Origin: Hyphomonas atlantica corrig.
GTDB lineage: Bacteria; Pseudomonadota; Alphaproteobacteria; Caulobacterales; Hyphomonadaceae
DNA: 64,000 nt
Assembly (NCBI RefSeq): GCF_000682715.1
Contig: NZ_AWFH01000001.1
Location: 186,001-250,000 of the forward strand
Direction: 5' to 3'
Shown here piece by piece: positions 8,067-17,179 of the stretch (its first letter is position 1; the number at the start of each line of letters is the position of its first letter). The notes below the pieces were generated by a model. It did not search any database. It was given only the letters and a program-made list of their open reading frames with translations, and was not told the DNA's origin. A program made the position numbers and the translations under genes.

Positions 8067-9845
8067 ATGACAACCGAAACCAAGACCAAGCCCGCCGCTG
8101 AAACCTTGACCATGACTGGCGCCGAGATCGTCATCACGGCCCTCAAGGAGCAAGGCGTGGAAGTCATGTTCGGGTATCCGGGCGGCGCGGTGCTACCCAT
8201 CTATGATGCGCTCTACAGCACTGAAGGGCTCAGCCACATTCTGGTGCGCCACGAACAGGGCGCAGGCCATGCCGCCGAGGGCTATGCCCGCTCGACCGGC
8301 CGGCCTGGCGTTTGCCTCGTTACTTCCGGCCCCGGCGCGACAAACATGGTCACGCCTATCGCCGATGCGATGATGGACTCCATTCCGATGGTTGTCCTGA
8401 CAGGTCAGGTGCCGACACATCTGATCGGCACGGACGCGTTCCAGGAGTGCGACACGACTGGCATTACCCGCACCTGCGCCAAGCACAACTACCTCGTCAC
8501 CGATGTGAACGATCTGGCGCGCACGATCCACGAGGCTTTTCTGATTGCGAAGTCCGGTCGTCCCGGTCCGGTCGTGGTCGACATTCCGAAAGATATCCAG
8601 TTCGCCACCGGCACCTATATCGGCAAGGATGGCGTCCACAAGCCGACCTACCACCCGAACACCACGCCCCAGCCAGAAGCCATCTCCGCAATCGTGGATT
8701 TGATGCTCCATGCGCGGCGGCCGGTCTTCTATACGGGTGGCGGCGTCATCAATTCCGGGCCGGAAGCCTCCCGCCTGCTGCGCGAATTGCAGAAGGCCAC
8801 CGGGTATCCGGTGACCTCCACCCTGATGGGACTGGGCGCCTTCCCGGCCTCTCACAAGGACTGGCTGGGCATGGTCGGCATGCATGGCAGTTTCGAGGCC
8901 AATAATGCCATGCACGACTGTGACCTGATGATCTGCGTCGGCGCGCGCTTTGACGACCGGGTGACCGGCCGCATTGATGCCTTCTCCCCGAACTCTAAGA
9001 AGGTCCACATCGACATCGACCCGTCTTCGATCAACAAGATCGTCCGCGTCGACATTCCGGTGATCGCAGACTGCGCCGAGGCGCTGGCCGCACTCCTGAA
9101 GGAGTTCAAATCCCGCAAGGAGAAGAAGCCGGACCTGAAGCCCTGGAAACAGGAAATCGACATCTGGCGCGCGCGAAATTGCTTCGCCTACACAAATTCC
9201 GACGAGGTGATCAAACCGCAATATGCGCTGGAACGCCTGCACGCGCTGACCCGCGACCGGGAAACCTATTTCACCACCGAAGTTGGCCAGCACCAGATGT
9301 GGGCCGCGCAATTCCTGCACTTCGAGGAACCGAACCGCTGGATGACATCGGGCGGGCTTGGAACGATGGGCTATGGCCTGCCCGCCGCCGTTGGCGTTCA
9401 GGCCGCGCACCCGAATGGTCTTGTGATTGACGTTGCCGGCGAAGCGTCCATCCAGATGATGATGCAGGAATTCTCCACCGCGCTGCAGCACCGGCTACCG
9501 GTGAAGGTCTTCATCCTGAACAATGAATGGATGGGCATGGTGCGCCAGTGGCAGGAATTGCTTCATGGCGAGCGTTATTCCCACACCTATTCGGAGAGCC
9601 TGCCGGACTTCGTGAAACTTGCTGAAGCAATGGGCGGACATGGCATCCGATGCGACAATCCGGCTGAGCTGGACGACAAGATCCGCGAAATGATTGACCA
9701 TCCCGGCCCTGTCCTGTTCGACTGCCGTGTCGAGAAGGCAGAGAATTGCCTGCCGATGATCCCGTCGGGCTCTGCCCACAATGAGATGATCCTCGGCGAG
9801 ATCACAGGTGACGAAATCGGAGAGGCCGGCAAGACGCTGGTCTGA
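8067..9845 (+). CDS. ilvB: Acetolactate synthase large (catalytic) subunit
   Basis: ThDP-dependent enzyme making 2-acetolactate or 2-aceto-2-hydroxybutyrate, the first common step of Val, Leu and Ile synthesis. Family marks are [16 protein letters not shown], the catalytic Glu in [18 protein letters not shown], and VTSGPGATN near the N-terminus. The C-terminal ThDP domain has [14 protein letters not shown]. The usual GDG of the metal-binding motif reads GEA (VAGEASIQ, Glu459). Length is 592 aa. It is preceded by the leader peptide/terminator at 7921-8027, and the regulatory subunit gene follows 129 bases downstream. Confidence 0.95.
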   Translation: MTTETKTKPAAETLTMTGAEIVITALKEQGVEVMFGYPGGAVLPIYDALYSTEGLSHILVRHEQGAGHAAEGYARSTGRPGVCLVTSGPGATNMVTPIADAMMDSIPMVVLTGQVPTHLIGTDAFQECDTTGITRTCAKHNYLVTDVNDLARTIHEAFLIAKSGRPGPVVVDIPKDIQFATGTYIGKDGVHKPTYHPNTTPQPEAISAIVDLMLHARRPVFYTGGGVINSGPEASRLLRELQKATGYPVTSTLMGLGAFPASHKDWLGMVGMHGSFEANNAMHDCDLMICVGARFDDRVTGRIDAFSPNSKKVHIDIDPSSINKIVRVDIPVIADCAEALAALLKEFKSRKEKKPDLKPWKQEIDIWRARNCFAYTNSDEVIKPQYALERLHALTRDRETYFTTEVGQHQMWAAQFLHFEEPNRWMTSGGLGTMGYGLPAAVGVQAAHPNGLVIDVAGEASIQMMMQEFSTALQHRLPVKVFILNNEWMGMVRQWQELLHGERYSHTYSESLPDFVKLAEAMGGHGIRCDNPAELDDKIREMIDHPGPVLFDCRVEKAENCLPMIPSGSAHNEMILGEITGDEIGEAGKTLV

Positions 9846-9974
9846 CGGTCAGGGGAATGGGGCCCGTCGAATACGGGGTTTGATCATGAGCCATGCAGCA
9901 AAACATCTTTTGCACGGGTCCATTCTGCCTTTAAAAGGCGGCATGATCGGGGTTAATCGGACGGAGACACAGGC

Positions 9975-10550
9975 ATGAGCGACGGATCGACAGGCACACC
10001 GCCCGGCGGCGGCAATCCGAAATCGGCCTATTTCCTGTCCCATGAGGATCAGGAAGTCGAACGCCGTACGCTGGCCGTCATGGTGGACAACGAACCCGGC
10101 GTGCTCGCGCGGGTCGTAGGCCTGTTCTCGGGCCGTGGCTACAACATCGACAGCCTCACCGTGGCCGAGGTGGATGCAAACGAACACCGCTCACGCATCA
10201 CGATCGTGACCCAGGGCACGCCTCACATCCTCGAACAGATCGAAGCCCAGCTTCTGCGCATTGTGCCCGTTGATCAGGTGATCGATATCACCAAGTCGAA
10301 ACGCGGCATTGAGCGCGAACTCGCCTTGGTAAAAGTCGCCGGAATCGGAGAGGCCCGCGTCGAAGCGCTGCGCATCTCTCAGATTTTCCGGGCAAATGTG
10401 ATAGACACGACCAATGAGAGCTTCATTTTCGAGCTGACGGGTGCCTCCGACAAGATCTCGCAATTTGTCGACCTCATGCGGCCTCTGGGCCTTGTCGAAG
10501 TCAGCCGGACAGGTGTCCTGTCGATCAAGCGCGGAAAGGTGAAAGGATGA
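9975..10550 (+). CDS. ilvH: Acetolactate synthase small (regulatory) subunit
   Basis: Regulatory partner of IlvB that confers valine feedback inhibition and stimulates catalysis. The ACT domain starts at about residue 32 (RRTLAVMVDNEPGVLARVVGLFSGRGYNIDSLTV), followed by the C-terminal ALS_ss domain (ELALVKVAGIGEARVEALRI... GVLSIKRGKVKG). Length 191 aa is slightly longer than usual because of an N-terminal extension of about 25 residues that looks disordered. The ATG has GGAG upstream. The 129-base gap after ilvB holds two small hairpins (GCAAAA-CATC-TTTTGC at 9898-9913 and GCCTTT-A-AAAGGC at 9927-9939) of unknown role. Its TGA overlaps the next gene's ATG (ATGA). Confidence 0.94.
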   Translation: MSDGSTGTPPGGGNPKSAYFLSHEDQEVERRTLAVMVDNEPGVLARVVGLFSGRGYNIDSLTVAEVDANEHRSRITIVTQGTPHILEQIEAQLLRIVPVDQVIDITKSKRGIERELALVKVAGIGEARVEALRISQIFRANVIDTTNESFIFELTGASDKISQFVDLMRPLGLVEVSRTGVLSIKRGKVKG

Positions 10551-11194
10551 GAAAAGCAAGCCTGCTTGCCATCGCCGCCTTCTGTCTTGGTGGCACTGCC
10601 ATCGCGCAGGAGAACCTGCCGGAAACGTGCCGCGGGAATGTTTCGTCGGCGGCCTATATGGCACCTGACGAAGCCGCCAAGGCCGACCTTCAGTGCGACA
10701 TAGACCGCGCTGAGCGTCTGGTTGCACGCGCCAGCACAATCTTTGATGCCGATCCGGCTCCCCTGCTTCGGATCGTGGATACTGCTGCGCCGAGCGGCGC
10801 GGCCTACATCTATGACATTGTTGACTGGTCCGGAACAATGATGCTGGACGCTCGCACCGTTCCGGTTGCAGAAAATGTCCGCATCCCGATGTGCCGCGTG
10901 CAAACTCAACTGCCAGCCAATGTCGCCAATCAGGTTGCATTGTCATTGCTCACGGCCAGCGATGCAGAATTGCCAGCCTATGGCACCCGCGAAAAGATGA
11001 TCACGAACGCAGATGGTTCGCGCAGTTTTGAACTGCTGCTGTCCTCGCACGACATCGTTACAAGCATCGAGACAACCAGCGGCCTGCGCCAGTTCTCCCG
11101 CCATGCCGAAGCCACAGATCCCATTGCCGAACTGAACCGCAGCGTCATCGGCGTCGCCAATTTTTCAGATGACTGGGTATGCCAATCCAATTGA
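10547..11194 (+). CDS. Predicted secreted protein of unknown function inside the ilv cluster
   Basis: A 215-residue product with a clear Sec signal peptide (MRKASLLAIAAFCLGGTAIAQ, cleavage after AIA-Q). The mature part has paired cysteines (ETCRGN, LQCDID, PMCRVQ, DWVCQSN), which fits an oxidising periplasm. I do not recognise a family. Its ATG overlaps the ilvH stop (ATGA), so it is likely translated with ilvH, and ilvC starts 52 bases after it. A periplasmic protein inside a cytosolic biosynthetic operon is unexpected; a functional link is not supported by sequence. Confidence 0.75.
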   Translation: MRKASLLAIAAFCLGGTAIAQENLPETCRGNVSSAAYMAPDEAAKADLQCDIDRAERLVARASTIFDADPAPLLRIVDTAAPSGAAYIYDIVDWSGTMMLDARTVPVAENVRIPMCRVQTQLPANVANQVALSLLTASDAELPAYGTREKMITNADGSRSFELLLSSHDIVTSIETTSGLRQFSRHAEATDPIAELNRSVIGVANFSDDWVCQSN

Positions 11195-11246
11195 TCTGAA
11201 GTCTTATCCCCCACAATCAATCTTCCAGCGGAGCAAGTAGAGGCCC

Positions 11247-12266
11247 ATGAAAATCTATTACGAGCAGGATGCGGACATCGCCCTCATCCAGAGCAAGAAA
11301 GTCGCCGTCATTGGCTATGGCAGCCAGGGCCACGCCCACATTCTCAACATGCGCGACAGCGGCGTGAAGAACGTCAAGGTCGGCCTCTATGAAGGCTCCC
11401 CAAGCCGCAAGAAGGCAGAAGCTGAAGGCCTCGAAGTCGTCACGCCAGCAGAGGCTGCGCAATGGGCCGACGTGATCATGATCCTGATCCCGGACGAGAA
11501 GCAGGCCGTTCTGTACGCAAACGAAATCGAGCCACACCTGCGTGCGGGCCAGCACCTGATGTTCGGCCACGGCTTCAACGTTCACTACAACCTGATCCGT
11601 CCGCGTCCGGACGTTGACGTTTCCCTGTCTGCGCCGAAGGGCCCAGGCCACACGCTGCGCGCCCAATACCAGATGGGCTTTGGCTTGCCGGGTCTCGTTG
11701 CGATCCATCAGGATGCAACCGGCACCGCAAAAGACGTTGCCCTGTCTTATTCGAAAGCCATCGGCAACACCCGCGCTGGCGTGATCGAAACTTCCTTCCG
11801 CGAAGAAACCGAAACCGACCTGTTCGGTGAACAGGCTGTGCTTTGCGGCGGCATCGTCGAACTGATCAAGGCGGGTTACGAAACGCTGGTCGAGGCCGGT
11901 TACGCGCCTGAAATGGCATACTTCGAATGCCTGCACGAAACCAAGCTGATCGTGGACCTGATTTATGAAGGCGGCATCGCCAACATGAACTACTCGATCT
12001 CCAACACGGCCGAATACGGCGAATACGTTTCCGGCCCACGCGTCGTGAATTCCGAAGCCAAGGCAAACATGAAGAAGGTTCTGGAAGACATCCAGAACGG
12101 CACCTTCGCACGCAACTGGGTTCTGGAAAACCAGGCCGGCGCACCGGGCTTCAACGCCATGCGCCAGCGCATGAACAGCCACGAGATCGAGGAAGTCGGC
12201 GAAAAGCTGCGCGGCATGATGCACTGGGCGCAGAACGACCGCCTGGTCGACAAGGCCCGCAACTAA
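11247..12266 (+). CDS. ilvC: Ketol-acid reductoisomerase
   Basis: Converts 2-acetolactate to 2,3-dihydroxyisovalerate (and the Ile homologue) using NADPH and Mg2+. It is the short class I form (339 aa). The Rossmann motif is [20 protein letters not shown], and [12 protein letters not shown] and [19 protein letters not shown] carry the metal-binding Asp and Glu residues. The C-terminal knot region includes [21 protein letters not shown]. It starts with AGAGG seven bases before ATG. It closes the ilvB-ilvH-(secreted protein)-ilvC run and is convergent with the GH25 gene three bases beyond its stop. Confidence 0.96.
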   Translation: MKIYYEQDADIALIQSKKVAVIGYGSQGHAHILNMRDSGVKNVKVGLYEGSPSRKKAEAEGLEVVTPAEAAQWADVIMILIPDEKQAVLYANEIEPHLRAGQHLMFGHGFNVHYNLIRPRPDVDVSLSAPKGPGHTLRAQYQMGFGLPGLVAIHQDATGTAKDVALSYSKAIGNTRAGVIETSFREETETDLFGEQAVLCGGIVELIKAGYETLVEAGYAPEMAYFECLHETKLIVDLIYEGGIANMNYSISNTAEYGEYVSGPRVVNSEAKANMKKVLEDIQNGTFARNWVLENQAGAPGFNAMRQRMNSHEIEEVGEKLRGMMHWAQNDRLVDKARN

Positions 12267-12269
12267 ATC

Positions 12270-12956
12270 CTATTCGGGTGGACGGTCTGGCACACGGTTC
12301 ATGTCCACCCGGCTTTCAATTCCCGGCACGCGGCCGGACATCGTATATTGCCAGATGTCCGGTGCGCGGCCGTCCCGGGTTCGGGGCATGACCTCGCCCA
12401 GCCCCCTCAGCCAGAGCGGATAATCGGCATAGCCGTCTGACAGCCAGTCGCGATGAAACTCCGGCGTGGTATAGATCACCGGGCGCTGACCATACTCGGC
12501 TTCCACCCTCTCCAGAAACACATCCAGTTCCGCCAGCGTCTCCGACATACTGCCGCGCGGTTCGCAATTGTGCGCATATTCCAGATCGACAGCCGGCGGC
12601 AGGCCCCCTGCCCGCACCTCGACGGACTGAATGAAATTCCCGGCCTGCGCCTCGCCGGCACGACACAGGCGATAGAAATGATATGCGCCGACCAGCCAGC
12701 CCCGCGCCTTGGCCTCGCGCCAATGATCCTGGAATCGCGGATCCTTCCAGTCAGTCCCCTCGGTTGCTTTCAGATAGAGGAAGTCGACCGGCGCCGCCTC
12801 GAAGGCCTCCCAGTCAATCCGGCCATTATGGTGCGACAGGTCGAGACCGGTGAATCCGGGTTGCAACATGGCGCGGTTTCCAGCGACAGATGGCGACACA
12901 TCGCGACATGCGGCGACAAAGAACAACAAGGTGACGACAGTCAGAAACGGGCGCAT
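12270..12956 (-). CDS. Glycoside hydrolase family 25 (lysozyme-like) lipoprotein
   Basis: Predicted muramidase or GH25-like peptidoglycan hydrolase anchored as a lipoprotein. The frame opens at 13016, but ATG 12956 gives a clean lipoprotein signal (MRPFLTVVTLLFFVAACRD, lipobox VAAC), so I chose it. GH25 marks are GLDLSHHNGRIDWEA, FLYLKATEGTDWKDPRF, GAYHFYRLC, the catalytic acidic cluster PPAVDLEY, and IYTTPEF and PLWLRG near the C-terminus. GH25 occurs in both phage endolysins and cellular hydrolases; the lipobox favours a cellular role. There is no sign of a surrounding prophage. Confidence 0.87.
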   Translation of the reverse strand: MRPFLTVVTLLFFVAACRDVSPSVAGNRAMLQPGFTGLDLSHHNGRIDWEAFEAAPVDFLYLKATEGTDWKDPRFQDHWREAKARGWLVGAYHFYRLCRAGEAQAGNFIQSVEVRAGGLPPAVDLEYAHNCEPRGSMSETLAELDVFLERVEAEYGQRPVIYTTPEFHRDWLSDGYADYPLWLRGLGEVMPRTRDGRAPDIWQYTMSGRVPGIESRVDMNRVPDRPPE

Positions 12957-13131
12957 ACATTGTTTCAACACATGAATAAGGCACTGAGGCGAGCAAAACT
13001 TGCCCACTTCTTGCATGGCTTTCTTCGCCCAGCGTCTGTGAGATACAACAAATTGAAGCTATCAGGGCAATAAATTCAACACTCTGGCCGTGGTAGAGTT
13101 AACACGACCGGAAACTGGGAAAGAGTGGGCG

Positions 13132-13641
13132 ATGGCCAGAACCGAGACCGACAGCAAGGGCCGCTCCGGCCAGGGCAGCTACATCGCCGCCGACTGCGCC
13201 CTGGAAGGCACTTTCACCTTCTCCGGCCCCCTCACCATCGCTGGACACATGAAAGGCCCCGTCAAATCTGATGCAATGGTGCTGATTGAGGCCACAGGCG
13301 AGCTGGAAGGCTCTCTGGAAGCCCCTGTGATCATCGTGCACGGTAAACTGAGCGGAACCATCACAGCCCACGAGAGCGTGGAAATCTGGACGGATGCAAA
13401 AGTAACCGGAAAAGTGACCACCCGCAGTATTCGTGTCGATGCTGGATCTTTGCTGACAGCAGACCTTGTCGTGGCCACAGAGGGCAATTTGCCCGCACAT
13501 GAAAGCGCTGAAGTGCCAGACCCGACACAGGCCGCAGACTCACTGACTGGCGAACAGGAGAGAGACCCGTCTCAACCTGCACGCCCGCTGCCCGGATCGA
13601 ACCTTGCGCGCAAACTGGCCGCAATGAACGAAAATCAGTAG
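13132..13641 (+). CDS. Bactofilin (DUF583) polymer-forming cytoskeletal protein
   Basis: Bactofilins polymerise without nucleotide and scaffold stalk or cell-shape machinery in stalked alphaproteobacteria. The beta-helix core spans about residues 22-110, visible as repeating short strands with Gly turns: GPLTIAGHMKGPVKS, GELEGSLEAPVIIVHGKLSGTITA, VEIWTDAKVTGKVTTRSIRVDAG. Flexible Pro/Glu/Gln-rich tails flank it. ATG 13132 with GGGAAAGAG upstream is preferred over GTG 13090. Its last 7 bases overlap the end of the convergent Sel1 gene. In a budding or stalked host a role in prosthecae or division is plausible but inferred. Confidence 0.88.
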   Translation: MARTETDSKGRSGQGSYIAADCALEGTFTFSGPLTIAGHMKGPVKSDAMVLIEATGELEGSLEAPVIIVHGKLSGTITAHESVEIWTDAKVTGKVTTRSIRVDAGSLLTADLVVATEGNLPAHESAEVPDPTQAADSLTGEQERDPSQPARPLPGSNLARKLAAMNENQ

Positions 13642-14234
13642 CGGCGTTTTACGTCCTCAAGACGCTCCCACGTATAATCATCCGGCTGGTAGGCGCCCAA
13701 TGTCGACAGGCGTTCACAGGCCCATTCATATTCGCGATCACAGGATTCCTGAAGTAGGCGCGTACCTTCAGGTACATTCTTGCGACCGCCCTGCCCCGTA
13801 TAAACCATATTGCCCAGCGCCGCGCAGCCGCTGACATCGCCAAGGTCGCACGACTTGTCATAGAGCCCCCGCGCCTGAACGTGGTCCACGTCCATTCCGC
13901 GCCCTTGCAGCGTCAGATAAGCAAGCCCGGAACAGGCTTCAGCGTGGCTGCCATTGCACGCCTTGCGATAGTTCTCAGCGGCCTTTTCATAATCCTGTAG
14001 TCCGCCCAGACCGCGCCGGTACATATCTCCAAGCTCGAAACAGGCCTGATAGTCGTTTGTCCCGCACGCCCGAATGGCTTCAGTACGCTTGGCACGGTTC
14101 TCTTTCAGATTTGCGCTGGCCTCCTCAAGCGCAATCTCCGCCTGAGTTCGTTCTACCTGACCATATTGGGCAATGGCGGGGAGCGCCGCAACAGACATGG
14201 CGACGGCGGACAGTGCGATGGCAAGAGTTCGCAT
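13635..14234 (-). CDS. Secreted Sel1-like/TPR repeat protein
   Basis: A 199-residue protein with Sec signal peptide MRTLAIALSAVAMSVAALPAIA-Q. After a short coiled region it has Sel1-like repeats carrying regularly spaced Cys/Gly/Ala: CGTNDYQACFELGDMYRRGLGGLQD, CNGSHAEACSGLAYLTLQGRG, CDLGDVSGCAALGNMVYTGQGG, CDREYEWACERL. The cysteine pair in each repeat is typical of periplasmic Sel1 proteins, which act as protein-binding scaffolds. GGGAGA precedes the start. No partner can be named. Confidence 0.8.
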   Translation of the reverse strand: MRTLAIALSAVAMSVAALPAIAQYGQVERTQAEIALEEASANLKENRAKRTEAIRACGTNDYQACFELGDMYRRGLGGLQDYEKAAENYRKACNGSHAEACSGLAYLTLQGRGMDVDHVQARGLYDKSCDLGDVSGCAALGNMVYTGQGGRKNVPEGTRLLQESCDREYEWACERLSTLGAYQPDDYTWERLEDVKRRY

Positions 14235-14390
14235 TCGGTTTCTCCCTTTGCTTGATTAAGGATATAAGTGTCGTCACGTAGTGCGTCCACGCAATTGGCT
14301 GCTTACAGATTCGTAACGACGCGCGGCTGGGCTTGCCGAAGGAAAGGCTTGCTCATCATCAATGAGAAGAGACATTCAAAGGGGAACCAC

Positions 14391-15362
14391 ATGGCCGCAT
14401 CAGACCAGCAACCAATCGGATCAGGATTTCAGGCCAAATCCACCGCACAGGAAGTCGTCGCAGACGTAGATCTGACCGGTCGCAATGCCATTGTCACCGG
14501 CGGCTATTCCGGTATCGGCCTTGAAACCGTTCGGGCGCTTGCGGGCGCAGGGGCGCGTGTCACAGTTCCGGCCCGGCGGGTGGATGCTGCCGAGGAAGCG
14601 CTGGCCAATGTGCCCGGCGAGATCGAGATCGCCGCCATGGACCTCGAAGACATTTCCAGCGTGAAGAAATTCACCTCTGACTATGAAGACACAGGCCGCG
14701 CTCTGGACATGTTGATCAACAATGCCGGCATCATGGCCTGCCCCGAAACACGTGTTGGACCGGGATGGGAGCGCCAGCTCGGCGTAAACCATCTGGCCCA
14801 TATGGCGATGAGCCTGGCTCTGGCTCCGGCCCTTGAGCGTGCAGACGGTGCCCGCCTTGTGGCCCTGTCTTCCACCGCGCACGTTCGGTCAGATGTGATC
14901 TGGGACGATCCGAATTATGACAGCCACCCCTATGACAAATGGGAAGCCTACGGTCAGTCCAAGTCGGCCTGCGCCCTGTTTGCGCTCGGCGTGGATCATC
15001 GCGGCAAGGACATTGGCGTCCGGGCATTCTCAGTCCACCCAGGGGGAATCTTCACGCCTCTGCAGCGTCACCTGACAGATGAAGAAATGGCCGAACTCGG
15101 CTGGAAGAATCCAGACGGCACGATCCCGCCAATGGTGCAGGCCATGTTCAAGACCCCGGAACAGGGCGCATCCACAAGCGTCTGGGCAGCAACTGCCCCC
15201 GCCCTCGCCGACAAGGGCGGCGTTTACTGCGAAGATTGTGATATTGCAAAACTCGCCACCGAAGACAGCCAGCGTTGGGAACATGCCCGGCCCTGGATCT
15301 GTGATGACGAAAAAGCCGAACGGCTTTGGGAAATCAGTGAGGCCATGCTCAGCAAGGCCTGA
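14391..15362 (+). CDS. Short-chain dehydrogenase/reductase (retinol-dehydrogenase-like)
   Basis: NAD(P)-dependent oxidoreductase of unknown substrate. ATG 14391, with AAAGGGGA upstream, is preferred over an ATG at 14268 that would add 41 unconserved residues. Rossmann motif: NAIVTGGYSGIGLETVRAL (TGxxxGIG). NNAG is present (LINNAGIMA), the catalytic Ser is in ALSSTAHV, and the Tyr/Lys pair is YGQSKSACALF. Length 323 aa is typical of the classical/WWOX-like SDR group with an N-terminal extension. The methyltransferase-like lipoprotein gene follows 20 bases later, so the two may be co-transcribed. Confidence 0.88.
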   Translation: MAASDQQPIGSGFQAKSTAQEVVADVDLTGRNAIVTGGYSGIGLETVRALAGAGARVTVPARRVDAAEEALANVPGEIEIAAMDLEDISSVKKFTSDYEDTGRALDMLINNAGIMACPETRVGPGWERQLGVNHLAHMAMSLALAPALERADGARLVALSSTAHVRSDVIWDDPNYDSHPYDKWEAYGQSKSACALFALGVDHRGKDIGVRAFSVHPGGIFTPLQRHLTDEEMAELGWKNPDGTIPPMVQAMFKTPEQGASTSVWAATAPALADKGGVYCEDCDIAKLATEDSQRWEHARPWICDDEKAERLWEISEAMLSKA

Positions 15363-15382
15363 GTTCGGAAAGGACTCCTCGC

Positions 15383-16174
15383 ATGAAACACGCATTTCTG
15401 ATCATGACTGCAGCGGCGCTCCTGGTCACAGCCTGCACACCGGAATATGGCGATACGCCCCCGGTCGCTTTGATGGCTGAGGAGTCCTTCGACTACGACT
15501 CGGTTTTCGTTCGAGACGGTCGGCCTGAAAGCGATTTCGAGCAGTACGAGTTGCGTCACTCCAGGGAGATTCTCGCATTTACCGGCGTCCAGCCCGGCAT
15601 GACGGTGTTGGACATGGAGGCTGGCGACGGCATCTATACGGAACTGTTCTCACTCGTCGTGGGCGGAGAAGGTAAGGTCTATCTGCAGAACCCGCCCGAA
15701 TTCGAAGTATTCCTGGGCGACGCCGTAGAACGCCGGATGGATGGCCGCCTTCGGAATGTCACGCATATCCAGACATCGTTCGATGATTTTGAGCCGATAG
15801 GCGATCAGGAAGTCGACCTCGTCACCTGGTTCCTTGGACCACACGAGCTCTGGTACACACCGGAGGGGTCTGAACCCGGAGCGCTTGGTGATCCGGAAGT
15901 CTGCTTTTCAGAGATTTCGAGAGTCCTCGCACAAGGCGGTCACTTCGTCGTGATAGATCATCGCGCACCTGAAGGCGCACCGCCCACGACAGGCGGAGAC
16001 ACGCATCGGCTCGCACAGGATGTTCTGATGGAGATGATGGAAGATGTCGGGCTGAAACTGGTCGAAGAAAGTGACCTGCTCTCCAATCCTGACGATGACG
16101 GCACCGTCAACGTGTTCGATCCGTCCATCCGAAGACAGACGGATCGCTACGTTCTCAAATTCGAAAAGCTCTAA
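15383..16174 (+). CDS. Lipoprotein with class I SAM-methyltransferase-like fold (COG4798-type)
   Basis: Signal peptide MKHAFLIMTAAALLVTACTPEYG with lipobox VTAC predicts an envelope lipoprotein. The body looks like a Rossmann methyltransferase: LRHSREILAFTGVQPGMTVLDMEAGDGIYTELFS (motif I reads LDMEAGDGIYTE), a central DLVTWFLGPHE, then ISRVLAQGGHFVVIDHRAPEGA. The latter resembles the predicted methyltransferases of COG4798, many of which carry export signals. How SAM would be available outside the cytoplasm is unclear, so the protein may not be an active methyltransferase. It lies 20 bases after the SDR gene. Confidence 0.78.
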   Translation: MKHAFLIMTAAALLVTACTPEYGDTPPVALMAEESFDYDSVFVRDGRPESDFEQYELRHSREILAFTGVQPGMTVLDMEAGDGIYTELFSLVVGGEGKVYLQNPPEFEVFLGDAVERRMDGRLRNVTHIQTSFDDFEPIGDQEVDLVTWFLGPHELWYTPEGSEPGALGDPEVCFSEISRVLAQGGHFVVIDHRAPEGAPPTTGGDTHRLAQDVLMEMMEDVGLKLVEESDLLSNPDDDGTVNVFDPSIRRQTDRYVLKFEKL

Positions 16175-16189
16175 CGCTTAACGAAAGTG

Positions 16190-17062
16190 CTAGTTGGAGC
16201 TTTCCGGCTCCAGCTTGTCCTGCGTCCGCGTTTCAAAATCGCTGGCATCGTGACGTTCGCGCAGCTGTGAGGCCGGATCACCGAATGTCCGGTTCACCAT
16301 GCGGCCGCGCTTGACCGGCTCGCGCTGAGCAAGCTGGTCCGTCCAGCGAATGACGTTCTTGTACTCATGTACCTGCAGGAACTCACCCGCCTCGTAGACC
16401 AGACCTTTCACCAGCGCACCATACCACGGCCAGATCGCCATATCGGCAATAGAATACTCGTCCCCGGCCATATATTCGCGATCGGCAAGATTGCGGTCCA
16501 GCACGTCCAGCTGGCGCTTCACCTCCATGGCGAAGCGATTAATCGGATACTCGAACTTCTCTGGCGCGTAGGCATAAAAATGGCCGAAACCGCCGCCGAG
16601 ATACGGCGCTGAGCCCATTTGCCAGAACAGCCAGTTCAACGCCTCAGTGCGCTTGTTGTGATCGGTCGGCAGGAAGGCGCCAAATTTCTCGGCGAGATAC
16701 AACAGGATCGAGCCACTCTCGAACACCCGCGTCTTCGTGGTCGTGTCGAACATGACCGGAATTTTCGAGTTCGGATTCAGATCGACATAGCCGGAGCCGA
16801 ACTGGTCCCCTTCTCCGATATTGATCAGCCAGGCGTCATACTCTGCACCCTCATGCCCAGCCGCGAGCAGTTCCTCCAGCATGATGGTGACCTTCACACC
16901 ATTGGGCGTCCCCAGCGAATAGAGCTGGATCGGATGCTTGCCGACTGGCAATTCCTTGTCATGCGTCGGCCCGGCAATCGGACGGTTGATGTTCGCAAAT
17001 CGCCCGCCGCTGGCCTTGTCCCAGGTCCAGACCTTTGGAGGCGTGTAAGTATTGTCGGCCAT
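16190..17062 (-). CDS. yghU: YghU-type glutathione S-transferase/disulfide reductase
   Basis: Closely resembles enterobacterial YghU: MADNTYTPPKVWTWDKASGG at the N-terminus, LYSLGTPNGVKVTIMLEELLAAG in the thioredoxin-like domain, and PNSKIPVMFD, FESGSILLYLAEKFG, NWLFWQMGSAPYLGGGFGHFY in the helical domain. It also keeps the C-terminal ERHDASDFETRTQDKLE tail. YghU acts mainly as a glutathione-dependent disulfide-bond oxidoreductase/organic peroxide reductase. ATG 17062, with AAGGAAGGA upstream, is chosen over an upstream ATG at 17098. Convergent with the methyltransferase-like gene. Confidence 0.92.
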   Translation of the reverse strand: MADNTYTPPKVWTWDKASGGRFANINRPIAGPTHDKELPVGKHPIQLYSLGTPNGVKVTIMLEELLAAGHEGAEYDAWLINIGEGDQFGSGYVDLNPNSKIPVMFDTTTKTRVFESGSILLYLAEKFGAFLPTDHNKRTEALNWLFWQMGSAPYLGGGFGHFYAYAPEKFEYPINRFAMEVKRQLDVLDRNLADREYMAGDEYSIADMAIWPWYGALVKGLVYEAGEFLQVHEYKNVIRWTDQLAQREPVKRGRMVNRTFGDPASQLRERHDASDFETRTQDKLEPESSN

Positions 17063-17179
17063 GTTTCGCGTCCTTCCTTCAACGTGTCTTGCAAACATGT
17101 AGGAAGGGAGCCGGGATTGTCAGCAAACTTCTTTGTGAGAATTCCTAAACGGCATGACGGTCAGCCTGTGTAGCCACAG

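Noticed and set aside
12270-12956. Prophage endolysin
   Set aside because: Lipobox and housekeeping neighbours; no phage genes nearby.
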